Shown piece by piece: positions 1 through 6,304 of a DNA stretch of 6,978 nt. This DNA comes from CAZZBK01 sp964652155 (GTDB taxonomy: Bacteria > Planctomycetota > Planctomycetia > Pirellulales > PNKZ01): NCBI GenBank assembly GCA_964652155.1, contig CAZZBK010000213.1, forward strand, positions 1 through 6,978, read 5' to 3'. A model generated the notes under the pieces. It was not told where the DNA came from. It worked only from the letters and a program-made list of their open reading frames with translations, and searched no databases. The translations under genes and the position numbers were made by a program. How positions within the stretch are numbered: position 1 is the first letter of the stretch; each line of letters begins with the position of its first letter.

Positions 1-606
1 GAACATCACGCCGATATCTTCCTGGGCGTACATCTTGCCGCGGCTGCGGCCAAAGGCCATGGGCGAGCCGGTGCCCCCCATGCGGCGCATGACGAGAAAC
101 AGCAACAGAATGAACCCGAGCGTAAAGATTAGCAGCGGCATGTACTGCCGCAGGGCGCTGGGGGCGCGCTCGGCTTTGACGTCGCTGAAGCCATTTTTCT
201 GCAGCCGCTCCATGAGCGAGCCGTTGTCGTTATCAAAGCCCAGGCGTCCGCTGTGAAACGATTTAGTCTCGACCGGCTGTCCGGGCGAGCTGAGCGTTTG
301 GCGGTCGACCTTGCCAGTGATCTCTGTTTGGCTGACATGCAGATCGCGGAGTTTCGAGTACCGGTAGGTATGCTCGCCGTCGCTCTTGCGCTCGGTCACG
401 TCGATCGCGGCGTCGAGCTTGCTCCCTTCGTCGATCAGGTTCATGAGTTGGACATAGCCCAGCTCGATGTCCTTGCTTTCACTGAATAGCGCCATCATGG
501 CGAAAATGGTCAGCATCAGCGCCAGCATGTACCAGACCATGTTATTGCTGGTGTTGCTGTTGCGTTTATCGGCCTCGCGGCGACGCGGTTCTGGGCGTTG
601 AGTCAT
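1..606 (-). CDS. ftsH: ATP-dependent zinc metalloprotease FtsH, N-terminal part (partial)
   Basis: FtsH is a membrane-anchored AAA+ zinc protease that degrades misfolded membrane proteins and short-lived regulators. The minus-strand frame from ATG at 606 runs open for 202 codons to the window edge, so the 3' part of the gene is missing. Visible in order: a basic, Asn/Ser-rich cytoplasmic tail (residues 1-22); a first membrane segment (about 23-41, VWYMLALMLTIFAMMALF); a roughly 110-residue periplasmic region with few hydrophobic stretches (43-152); a second membrane segment (about 155-173, YMPLLIFTLGFILLLFLVM); then RRMGGTGSPMAFGRSRGKMY, the linker that in FtsH comes just before the AAA+ domain. 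The Walker motifs and HExxH site would lie outside the window. This layout (two N-terminal membrane segments, then an FGRSRGKM-like linker) is typical of FtsH. No Shine-Dalgarno is seen before the ATG. The gene is divergent from dxr. Identity is strong despite the truncation. Confidence 0.93.
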   Translation of the reverse strand, partial: MTQRPEPRRREADKRNSNTSNNMVWYMLALMLTIFAMMALFSESKDIELGYVQLMNLIDEGSKLDAAIDVTERKSDGEHTYRYSKLRDLHVSQTEITGKVDRQTLSSPGQPVETKSFHSGRLGFDNDNGSLMERLQKNGFSDVKAERAPSALRQYMPLLIFTLGFILLLFLVMRRMGGTGSPMAFGRSRGKMYAQEDIGVMF

Positions 607-654
607 GGGGCGTTGTTCGCTATAAGGCTAATCTAGTCAATGATTTGCGAATGT

Positions 655-682
655 ATTATCGCCGTGTTGGTCCATCATTCAA
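655..682 (-). promoter_or_regulatory. putative sigma70-type promoter for ftsH
   Basis: On the minus strand, TTGAAT (plus 677-682; four of six consensus bases) is followed after 16 nt by GATAAT (plus 655-660; five of six). The start of transcription would fall near 648, giving a leader of about 42 nt before the ftsH ATG at 606. The -35 hexamer sits exactly in the loop of the inverted repeat at 671-688. This is a match to a generic consensus only; planctomycete promoters are not well defined, so it is tentative. Confidence 0.4.
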
Positions 683-688
683 GATGGA
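671..688. repeat. short inverted repeat overlapping the ftsH -35 box
   Basis: TCCATC (671-676) and GATGGA (683-688) are perfect 6-bp arms separated by ATTCAA. The loop is the reverse complement of the proposed ftsH -35 hexamer. The dyad could be an operator for a dimeric regulator. A chance 6-bp palindrome is also possible, since short ones are common. Confidence 0.35.
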
Positions 689-786
689 TGAGGCGCGAGC
701 GACTACCTCCATCGTAGGAACGCGGCACCGTGGTTACAACGACTAACAAACCCCGCAGGCTCGGAAATTTGGCTCAGATAGTCCGA

Positions 787-816
787 TTGTAACGACGCGC
801 GACGCTCCGCTAGAAT
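787..816 (+). promoter_or_regulatory. putative sigma70-type promoter for the dxr-rseP-HAD genes
   Basis: TTGTAA (787-792; four of six consensus bases) and TAGAAT (811-816; five of six) are 18 nt apart. The predicted transcript start is near 823, leaving a leader of about 70 nt before the preferred dxr ATG at 896. No better promoter was seen between 607 and 895 on this strand. It would drive all three plus-strand genes. This is consensus matching only. Confidence 0.4.
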
Positions 817-895
817 TGCGAGTCTGCCGCCCAACGTGAAGCGCCGCAATCAATTAGCACCCCTCCGTCACTCGTTTCGGCCCGGATTTTTGAGC

Positions 896-2047
896 ATGAA
901 GAATGTCGCCATCCTCGGCTCGACCGGCAGTATTGGTCGTTCGAGCTTGGATGTGATTGCCGCCGCCGAGGGAGCTTTGCGGGTCGTGGGCTTGGCGGCC
1001 CGGGCCAGCGTTGAACTCCTCGCGCAGCAAGCGCGGCAGTTCCGGCCTGCTTGGGTTGCGGTGACCGATGTCGACGCTGCCGCATCGATCGCGGCGGGCA
1101 CGTTTCCCCCGGCGACTCGACTGGCTGTCGGCATGGCGCAGCTCGAAACGCTCGTGGCGGCCCCCGACGTCGACATAGTCGTATCGGCCATTGTGGGCAG
1201 CGCGGGCTTGCACAGCACGTGGGCGGCGCTCGACGCGGGCAAGACGGTCGCGCTGGCCAATAAAGAGACGCTCGTCATGGCCGGCGCGCTGGTCACCGAG
1301 CTGGCCGCTCAGCGTGGCGCGAAGCTGCTGCCCGTCGACAGCGAGCACAGTGCCATTTTTCAGGCCTTGCAGTGCGGCGCAAGCCACGAGGTGCGGCGGA
1401 TTGTCCTGACCGCGAGCGGCGGCCCCTTCCGCAATCACTCGCTCGCCCAACTCGCCGAGGTCACCGTCGCCGAGGCCCTGGCCCATCCCAACTGGTCGAT
1501 GGGCAAGAAGATCACGGTCGACTCGGCCACGATGATGAACAAGGCGCTCGAGATCATCGAGGCGCGATGGCTGTTCAATCTGAGTGTCGAGCAGATCCAG
1601 GTGGTCGTCCATCCGCAGTCGGTCGTTCACTCGCTGGTCGAGTTCGTCGATGGCTCGATCGTGGCGCAGATGAGTCCTCCGGACATGAAGCTGCCCATTC
1701 AGTACGCGCTGACCTATCCGGAGCGCCAGAGCGGAGTGGCCAGCAAGTTCGATTGGACCCGGTCGCACGATTTGCGTTTCGAGCCGCCGGACCTCAAACG
1801 CTTTCCGGCCTTGGAGTTGGGCTACGAAGTGGCCCGCAGCGGCGGCACGGCCGGCGCGGTGCTCAACGCGGCCAACGAGGCTGCGGTGGCTTTGTTTTTG
1901 TCGGGCGACCTAAAATTTACCGAAATCGTGCCCACGTGTCGTCGCGTGCTGGCACATCACGACTTTGAATCGCACCCCACGCTCGAGCGATTAATCGACT
2001 TGGATCGTTGGGCTCGTCAGGAGGTAGAACGTTGTTTTGCACATTGA
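896..2047 (+). CDS. dxr: 1-deoxy-D-xylulose 5-phosphate reductoisomerase
   Basis: Dxr catalyses the NADPH- and divalent-metal-dependent rearrangement and reduction of DXP to 2-C-methyl-D-erythritol 4-phosphate, the committed step of the MEP isoprenoid pathway, in the cytosol. From ATG 896 the protein has 383 residues, close to the usual 390-400. Residues 8-14 (GSTGSIG) form the NADPH-binding loop and LANKETLV lies at 120-127. The metal ligands are D148, E150 (PVDSE) and E219. S174, H197, W200, M202, N215 and K216 match the E. coli substrate-binding residues at a constant offset of 12 (two for D150/E152). HPQSVVHSLVEF (239-250) and LNAANEAAVALF (323-334) are also characteristic. The frame stays open upstream to GTG 836, which would add 20 residues. 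ATG 896 is preferred because MKNVAILGSTGSIG is the canonical N-terminus, although its Shine-Dalgarno is weak. The 3' end overlaps rseP by 16 nt. No key residue is missing, so it should be active. Confidence 0.97.
   Translation: MKNVAILGSTGSIGRSSLDVIAAAEGALRVVGLAARASVELLAQQARQFRPAWVAVTDVDAAASIAAGTFPPATRLAVGMAQLETLVAAPDVDIVVSAIVGSAGLHSTWAALDAGKTVALANKETLVMAGALVTELAAQRGAKLLPVDSEHSAIFQALQCGASHEVRRIVLTASGGPFRNHSLAQLAEVTVAEALAHPNWSMGKKITVDSATMMNKALEIIEARWLFNLSVEQIQVVVHPQSVVHSLVEFVDGSIVAQMSPPDMKLPIQYALTYPERQSGVASKFDWTRSHDLRFEPPDLKRFPALELGYEVARSGGTAGAVLNAANEAAVALFLSGDLKFTEIVPTCRRVLAHHDFESHPTLERLIDLDRWARQEVERCFAH
2019..2024 (+). promoter_or_regulatory. strong ribosome binding site that fixes the rseP start
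   Basis: AGGAGG, a perfect Shine-Dalgarno core, lies inside the last codons of dxr, with 7 nt between it and a TTG at 2032. The upstream in-frame TTG at 2008 has no such site and would place the AGGAGG inside the gene. The site therefore argues for initiation at TTG 2032. It is the only strong Shine-Dalgarno I found in the window. Ribosomes terminating on dxr at 2045-2047 pass straight over it, which suggests translational coupling. Confidence 0.75.
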
Positions 2048-4110
2048 TCGCCGCCGCGTCCGCCAGTTGGTTGCAGACGATCGGCTCGCTCGCGCTGGCC
2101 GCGCTCGGCTTGGGTTTCGTCATTTTCGTCCATGAGCTCGGCCACTTTCTCGTCGCCAAATGGTGTGGCGTGAAGTGCGAAAAATTCTACGTCGGCTTCG
2201 ATATCTACGGCTGGAAGCTCTGGAGCAAGCAGTGGGGTGAGACCGAGTACGGGATCGGCGCGCTCCCCTTGGGGGGCTACGTCAAGATGCTCGGGCAAGA
2301 CGACAATCCCAACGCGCAGGCCGATGAGAACCAGCGGGCCAAAGCCGGCGGCAACGAGCAGGCCCAATGGGACCCGCGCAGCTACATGGCTCAGAGTGTC
2401 CCCGAGCGGATGGCGATCATTTCGGCCGGCGTGATCATGAACGTGATCTTCGCGTTTATCTTCTGTGTGATTGCCTGGAGCGTGGGGGTCGAGTACATCC
2501 CGTGCCGCGTCGGGGGTGTTGTGCCCGGCGGCCCGGCGTGGCAAGCCGGGGTGCGTCCCGGCGACGAGTTCGTCACGGTCAATGGAGTTCACAAGCCGCG
2601 CTTCGATTACGAGCTGCGCGGCGGCTCGTCGTTGGGGAACATCGAGCGCGGGCTGACGGTCGAGAACGCCCGACCTGGTCAGGCCGAGCACGATACGATC
2701 ACCATCTATCCGCGTCGCGCGGCCAAGTCGTTGTTCCCGACGATCGGCGTGGCCTCGGCGCAGTCGCTCAACGTGGCGGCCGACACGAGTTCGCTCAAGT
2801 CGGATCTCCCGGTCACACGCATCGATCCCCCGTTGGCCAAGAAGGATGTGATCGTTCAAGTGAACGATCAGGCCGTCAAGTCTCAGATGGAACTCGAAGC
2901 GTATCTGATTCAGCATGCGGGTGAGCGGGTGACGCTGACCGTCGAGCGCTCGGCGAGTGACGACAAGTCGGCCCAAGTCTCGGCCTCGCAGAAAATTACC
3001 GCCCAACTCGACGCGCAACCGCGTAAGGACCTGGGGTTGTGGTTGCAGATCGACCCCATTATCGGCGTGCAGACCGGTTCGCCCGCCGCGGCAGCGGGGG
3101 TGTTGGTCAACGATCTGCTCGTGGCCATCGATGGCCAACCACTCGGCGACCCGATGACGCTCGCCGAGCGTATCCGTCGCCGTGCCGGGCAAAGTGTGAC
3201 CCTAACGGTCGAGCGTGGCAAGCCGGCCAAGTCGATCGAAATCAAGCTGACGGCACGCGAGGCCCACTGGCAGGAACAGCCCACCACGAACACGGGCCCC
3301 CTCTCGATTCCCGCCCTCGGCATCGCGCTGCCGGTCATCAATCGCATCGCGGCCGTCGAGCCCGGCGGACCAGCCGAACAGGCCGGGGTCAAGGCGGGCG
3401 AGGTTATCTCGAAAGTCGAATACGTCGGCGGCGACAAGGTCGTCAATCGGTACACCGAACTCGAACATCCGACCCGATTCGAGCTGGACGGAGACAGCAA
3501 GCGGCGGCTCGATTGGCCCACGTTCGATCAAGTCTTGCAACAGTCGCTCAACGACACGCAAGTCAAGCTGACGCTGTCCGACGGCCGCGAGGTGGTCGTC
3601 GCGCCGCGGCTCTCGACCGAGTTCTTCGTCGCCGAGCGCGGCTTGGACAACGTGCTCGAAGGGGTCAAGGGCTTCGGTCAGGCCGACAACTTTGGCGAGG
3701 CCATCTCGCTCGGGCTGCGACAGACGAAGGACGATCTGATGATGGTCTACCGCTTTCTGCAAAAGCTCGGACAAGGACAAGTCTCGGGGTTGGCCCTGCG
3801 CGGTCCCGGCACGATGGTCGCCGTCGCCGTCAATCGAGCGGGGGTTGGCTTGGTGCCGTTCCTGCTGTTCCTGGCCGCGCTCAGCGCCAATCTGGCGGTC
3901 GTCAACTTCCTGCCGATCCCGGTCCTCGATGGCGGACACATGGTGTTTCTGCTCTTGGAGTGGATTCGTGGCAAGCCGGTCAGCGAGCAAATCGCCATCA
4001 AGGTGCAATACGCTGGCTTGGCGTTCATTCTCTGCCTGATGCTCTTCGTCATCTCGATGGACATTGGCGACTTTCTCGAAATGTTACAGCGTAAGTTTGG
4101 TTGGGCGTAA
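2032..4110 (+). CDS. rseP: RseP-type site-2 intramembrane zinc metalloprotease with multiple PDZ modules
   Basis: Site-2 proteases cut transmembrane segments of regulators such as anti-sigma factors, within the inner membrane. The 692-residue protein shows: a first membrane segment (about 16-35) containing HELGH (34-38; zinc ligands H34 and H38, catalytic E35); GIGALPLGGYVKMLGQD (74-90), the membrane-associated beta-loop region; a polar Gln/Asn/Ala-rich stretch (92-112); a second membrane segment (about 128-152); a large periplasmic region (155-600); then two C-terminal membrane segments (about 606-626 and 657-680) around NFLPIPVLDGGH (625-636), which carries the third zinc ligand D633. The periplasmic region has four PDZ-like modules: about 157-230, 233-306 (degenerate), 334-396 and 429-527. 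Three carry the GGPAxxAG/GSPAAAAG-type loop. E. coli RseP has about 450 residues and two PDZ domains, so this is a much enlarged form. The TTG start at 2032 is chosen for the perfect AGGAGG at 2019-2024. It overlaps dxr by 16 nt and ends 8 nt before the HAD gene. The substrate cannot be told from sequence. Confidence 0.93.
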   Translation: MFCTLIAAASASWLQTIGSLALAALGLGFVIFVHELGHFLVAKWCGVKCEKFYVGFDIYGWKLWSKQWGETEYGIGALPLGGYVKMLGQDDNPNAQADENQRAKAGGNEQAQWDPRSYMAQSVPERMAIISAGVIMNVIFAFIFCVIAWSVGVEYIPCRVGGVVPGGPAWQAGVRPGDEFVTVNGVHKPRFDYELRGGSSLGNIERGLTVENARPGQAEHDTITIYPRRAAKSLFPTIGVASAQSLNVAADTSSLKSDLPVTRIDPPLAKKDVIVQVNDQAVKSQMELEAYLIQHAGERVTLTVERSASDDKSAQVSASQKITAQLDAQPRKDLGLWLQIDPIIGVQTGSPAAAAGVLVNDLLVAIDGQPLGDPMTLAERIRRRAGQSVTLTVERGKPAKSIEIKLTAREAHWQEQPTTNTGPLSIPALGIALPVINRIAAVEPGGPAEQAGVKAGEVISKVEYVGGDKVVNRYTELEHPTRFELDGDSKRRLDWPTFDQVLQQSLNDTQVKLTLSDGREVVVAPRLSTEFFVAERGLDNVLEGVKGFGQADNFGEAISLGLRQTKDDLMMVYRFLQKLGQGQVSGLALRGPGTMVAVAVNRAGVGLVPFLLFLAALSANLAVVNFLPIPVLDGGHMVFLLLEWIRGKPVSEQIAIKVQYAGLAFILCLMLFVISMDIGDFLEMLQRKFGWA

Positions 4111-4118
4111 CGACGACC

Positions 4119-4847
4119 GTGGCACTTAAAGCAATCCTGTTCGACGCCGTCGGCACGCTCATGCAGCCCGACCCAGGGGTCGCGCTGGCCTACCATCGCG
4201 TCGGCACGCAGCACGGCTCGCGCCACGCGCTCGATGAAGTCGACCGTCGCTTTCGCCGGGCGTTTGCCCGCGAGGAGCAGCATGACCGCGATGTCGAATT
4301 GCACCGCACCTGCCAAGAGCGCGAACTAGAACGCTGGCGCTCGATCGTCGCCGAGGTGTTCGACGACGTGGCTGACTTCAACGCGCTGTTCATCGACCTC
4401 TGGAAACACTTCGCGCGCGCCGAACACTGGCGGCTCACCGACGACGCGGCCGAGGTCTGGTCCACGCTGTCACAACAGGGGTTGCGGCTCGGCATCGCCT
4501 CGAACTTTGACGACCGGCTGGACAAAATCTGCCGTCGACTCGAGCCCTTCACGTCATGCCGCGACGTGTTCGCGTCGAGCCGACTGCGAGTGCGCAAGCC
4601 GCATGTCGACTTCTTCCGCCGCATCGAGCGGCACCTGGGCTGCCAGAGCGATGAACTCATGCTGGTCGGCGACGACGAGCAGAACGACTATCAAGCCGCC
4701 CGGGCGGCCGGCTGGCGCGCGGTGCTCATCGACCCCGCGGTGGAAACTAGCGACGGCGAGCGCATCGCTCGGCTCGGCGATTTGCCCAGCCTGCTCGACA
4801 ACGTTGTTACACAAACGGTAGACGCACTGAACAACAACCGCAGATAA
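4119..4847 (+). CDS. HAD-superfamily (subfamily IA, REG-2-like) hydrolase
   Basis: A 242-residue HAD-fold protein, probably a cytosolic phosphatase-like enzyme of unknown substrate. Motif I is FDAVGTL, with nucleophile D9 and T13; the usual second aspartate (general acid/base, DxD) is V11. Motif II is GIASNFD (S128), motif III is the lysine of VRKPHVDFF (K160), and motif IV is LVGDDEQNDYQAARAAGW (acidic D185, D186, D190). The roughly 100 residues between motifs I and II are mostly charged and helical-looking, as expected for a C1 cap. DAVGT-like motif I plus SNFDxRL fits, from memory, the REG-2/HDHD3-like group. GTG 4119 is chosen because MALKAILFDAVGTL begins where family members begin. TTG 4101 is in frame but would overlap rseP and add six residues (MGVTTT). 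Neither start has a clear Shine-Dalgarno. The 8-nt gap after rseP suggests cotranscription. Loss of the second Asp makes ordinary phosphatase activity uncertain. Confidence 0.87.
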   Translation: MALKAILFDAVGTLMQPDPGVALAYHRVGTQHGSRHALDEVDRRFRRAFAREEQHDRDVELHRTCQERELERWRSIVAEVFDDVADFNALFIDLWKHFARAEHWRLTDDAAEVWSTLSQQGLRLGIASNFDDRLDKICRRLEPFTSCRDVFASSRLRVRKPHVDFFRRIERHLGCQSDELMLVGDDEQNDYQAARAAGWRAVLIDPAVETSDGERIARLGDLPSLLDNVVTQTVDALNNNRR

Positions 4848-5154
4848 AGTAGAATGGCCGCAAAAAACTCAAAAAGGCGCAAAGAAACGAATGAGTTTCA
4901 CGCCTCCTGGCCTGCTCGATGTTTCTCTTGTTCTTTGTGATTCTTTGCGTTTTTTGTGGCTATCGATCCTCAGATAATGAACTTAATAGGCCGAGCAACG
5001 CGAGGCCGGTATTTACGGACTCCCGCTGGTCGTCCTGTTAACTTAATTATATGAACCTCAATAAACTCCGCCGTGGAAAGAGACCGTTCGTTTACCGTTT
5101 GAGTTGTTACACTGTGTGTTTCCAGGTCACTCACTTCGCCGGGATGAACTGCTC
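4848..5154. other. non-coding gap between the HAD and ABM genes
   Basis: No convincing gene lies in these 307 bases. The first third holds the A-rich inverted repeat at 4857-4960. The rest (4961-5154) has lower GC than its surroundings, including GTTAACTTAATTATAT near 5038-5053, and must contain the start signals of the ABM gene. I could not find a hexamer pair good enough to name as a promoter. A classical GC-stem/U-tract terminator for the upstream operon was not seen either, unless the inverted repeat itself plays that part. Confidence 0.6.
4857..4960. repeat. long imperfect inverted repeat of A-rich CGCAAAG-like units
   Basis: The left arm (4857-4886) begins GCCGCAAAAAACTC and ends GGCGCAAAGAA. 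The right arm (4931-4960), read on the minus strand, begins GCCACAAAAAACGC and ends TCACAAAGAA. Over 30 positions 24 are identical; three of the six differences would be G-U wobbles in RNA and three are true mismatches. The loop is 44 nt. Each arm is itself built of short CGCAAAG/CACAAAG/CACAAAA-like units about 10 nt long. It begins 9 nt after the HAD stop codon, so a transcript reading through would carry a long hairpin. From memory, intergenic elements of this CACAAAG/CGCAAAG style recur in several environmental bacteria including Planctomycetes; I could not check this here. Confidence 0.7.
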
Positions 5155-5442
5155 ATGATTTGCCTGAATATCATTCTGACCGTCAAGAACGAAGCGGACA
5201 TTGCCACGGTGCAATCGCTCCTCAAGCAGCAAGGAGAAATGTCGCGCGCCGAGCCGGGCTGCCTGCGGTTCGAGGTCTATCACTCGAATAACGACCCGCG
5301 GGTGTTCATCCTCAACGAGCATTGGAGCGATCAGGGGGCCGTCGATCAGCATCGGCTCGCCCTGGCGTACACGACCGTGTATCAGCCGCGGGTATTGCCG
5401 CTCGTGGATCGCGTGCCGCATCCGAGCACGCTGATCGGCTGA
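5155..5442 (+). CDS. antibiotic biosynthesis monooxygenase (ABM) domain protein, putative quinol monooxygenase-like
   Basis: A 95-residue single-domain protein of the dimeric alpha+beta barrel ABM family. The fold is indicated by a first beta strand (CLNIILTVK, 3-11), a helix (ADIATVQSLLKQQGEMSRA, 14-32), the hallmark EPGCLRFEVYHS (33-44) and FILNEHWSDQGAVDQHR (51-67), then a C-terminal HPSTLI (89-94). Family members include cofactor-independent quinol monooxygenases and proteins of unknown role, so the substrate is not assignable. ATG 5155 gives the usual family length and the usual start with strand 1. The frame remains open upstream to a TTG at 5104, which would add 17 residues unlike the family. 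GGGA at 5141-5144 is a weak, rather distant ribosome site. The gene stands alone on the plus strand, 307 nt after the HAD gene. It converges on trpA with 2 nt between stop codons. Confidence 0.88.
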   Translation: MICLNIILTVKNEADIATVQSLLKQQGEMSRAEPGCLRFEVYHSNNDPRVFILNEHWSDQGAVDQHRLALAYTTVYQPRVLPLVDRVPHPSTLIG

Positions 5443-5444
5443 GA

Positions 5445-6248
5445 TTATTGATGGCACTCGGCCGCGAGGGTCGCGCCGTACTCGCCCATCTCTTTGAGCA
5501 CGTCGCCGCGCGTCCGCTCGCCGAGCGTGGCGATTCGACGCACCAGCGCCGAGCCGACGATCACGCCGTCGGCCACCCCTTTAAGCTGCCGGATGTGTTC
5601 GACCTGGCTGATGCCAAAGCCGATGCAGATCGGCACGGGGGAGCGTTCGCGGAGCCAGCCGACGCTGTCGGTCAAATCGGTCGGCAGCGTCGTTCGCTCG
5701 CCGGTGATGCCGGTCACCGAGACGTAATAGACGAAGCCGCTCGACGACTCGGCGATCCGCAGCGCTCGGTCGCGCGGCGTCGTGGGGGTGACAAGCTGGA
5801 TCAGGCTGAAGTCGGCGCGACGGCAGGCCTCGGTCATCCGCACGGCCTCGTCGACGAGCAGATCGGGCACAATCGCGCCGACAATGCCCGCCGCGCGGGC
5901 CTGAGCAATGTACCGCTCGATGCCGTGGCGATGGATGATCGCGTAGCTGACCATCGTCACGAGCGGGGCGGGCAAACGCTGCTGCGCCGCGCTCACGGCC
6001 GCGAGCATGTCCGACACCTTGAGCTTGTTATTGAGCGCGCGGGTGTACGACGCCTGGATCACGGGCCCATCGGCGATCGGGTCGCTATAGGGCACCCCCA
6101 GCTCGCATAGGTCGGCGCCGTGGGTCATCAGCTCGGCAAGCACGTCGACCGTGAAGCTCATGTCCGGATCGCCGGCCGTGACGAACGGAATGAACGCCAT
6201 GCGGCGCTCGGCTTTCAGGCGGCGAAACACGTCATCGACTGCGGACAT
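5445..6248 (-). CDS. trpA: tryptophan synthase alpha chain
   Basis: TrpA cleaves indole-3-glycerol phosphate to indole and glyceraldehyde 3-phosphate; indole is channelled to TrpB in the alpha2-beta2 complex. The 267-residue length is normal. The catalytic residues fall at the same numbers as in Salmonella: E49 (in DLCELGVPYSDP) and D60 (in DPIADGP). FIPFVTAGDPD (19-29), FVYYVSVTGITGER (172-185, loop 6 region), CIGFGIS (208-214) and VIVGSALV (229-236) form the remaining TIM-barrel substrate and phosphate-binding strands. The ATG at 6248 begins the protein just before the first family helix (SAVDDVFRRLKAE). No clear Shine-Dalgarno precedes it. It lies 56 nt downstream of trpB on the same strand, the classical trpB-trpA order. 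Its stop is 2 nt from that of the convergent ABM gene, leaving no room for a separate terminator. Confidence 0.97.
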   Translation of the reverse strand: MSAVDDVFRRLKAERRMAFIPFVTAGDPDMSFTVDVLAELMTHGADLCELGVPYSDPIADGPVIQASYTRALNNKLKVSDMLAAVSAAQQRLPAPLVTMVSYAIIHRHGIERYIAQARAAGIVGAIVPDLLVDEAVRMTEACRRADFSLIQLVTPTTPRDRALRIAESSSGFVYYVSVTGITGERTTLPTDLTDSVGWLRERSPVPICIGFGISQVEHIRQLKGVADGVIVGSALVRRIATLGERTRGDVLKEMGEYGATLAAECHQ

Positions 6249-6304
6249 GAAATGTCTAACTCAGGTGAGATGAATGGGGGATAATCAACACGCGCGGCAC
6301 CGTG

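Noticed and set aside
721..732. 12-base identity CGCGGCACCGTG between 721-732 and 6293-6304, both in intergenic DNA
   Set aside because: Short, GC-rich and without flanking similarity beyond a few bases (GTTAC with a one-base shift). Likely coincidence in a GC-rich genome.
854..1768. Long open frame on the minus strand opposite dxr (304 codons)
   Set aside because: It lies wholly antisense to a clear dxr gene, has Arg/Gly/Asp-rich low-complexity translation typical of GC-rich shadow frames, and no recognisable motif.
2017..4094. Long open frames overlapping rseP on both strands (minus 2017-3192, minus 3202-4008, plus 3039-4094)
   Set aside because: All are shadows of the well-supported rseP frame. 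Their translations are Arg-rich, without domain motifs or ribosome sites.
4980..5051. AACTTAAT seen twice (about 4981 and 5041) as a possible direct-repeat operator
   Set aside because: Only 8 bases, AT-rich, 60 nt apart, and not placed relative to any promoter I could identify.
5104..5154. TTG 5104 as start of the ABM gene
   Set aside because: The added 17 residues have no family counterpart, and ATG 5155 places the first beta strand at the N-terminus as in homologues.
5322..6110. 262-codon plus-strand open frame opposite trpA
   Set aside because: It is antisense to trpA with all catalytic residues intact on the other strand, and its composition (Arg/His/Gly/Ala) is that of a shadow frame.
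6249..6304. 56-nt trpB-trpA gap as an attenuator or small RNA
   Set aside because: Only a weak CACG/CGTG pairing is visible, with no stable hairpin, Trp-rich leader peptide or U-tract.
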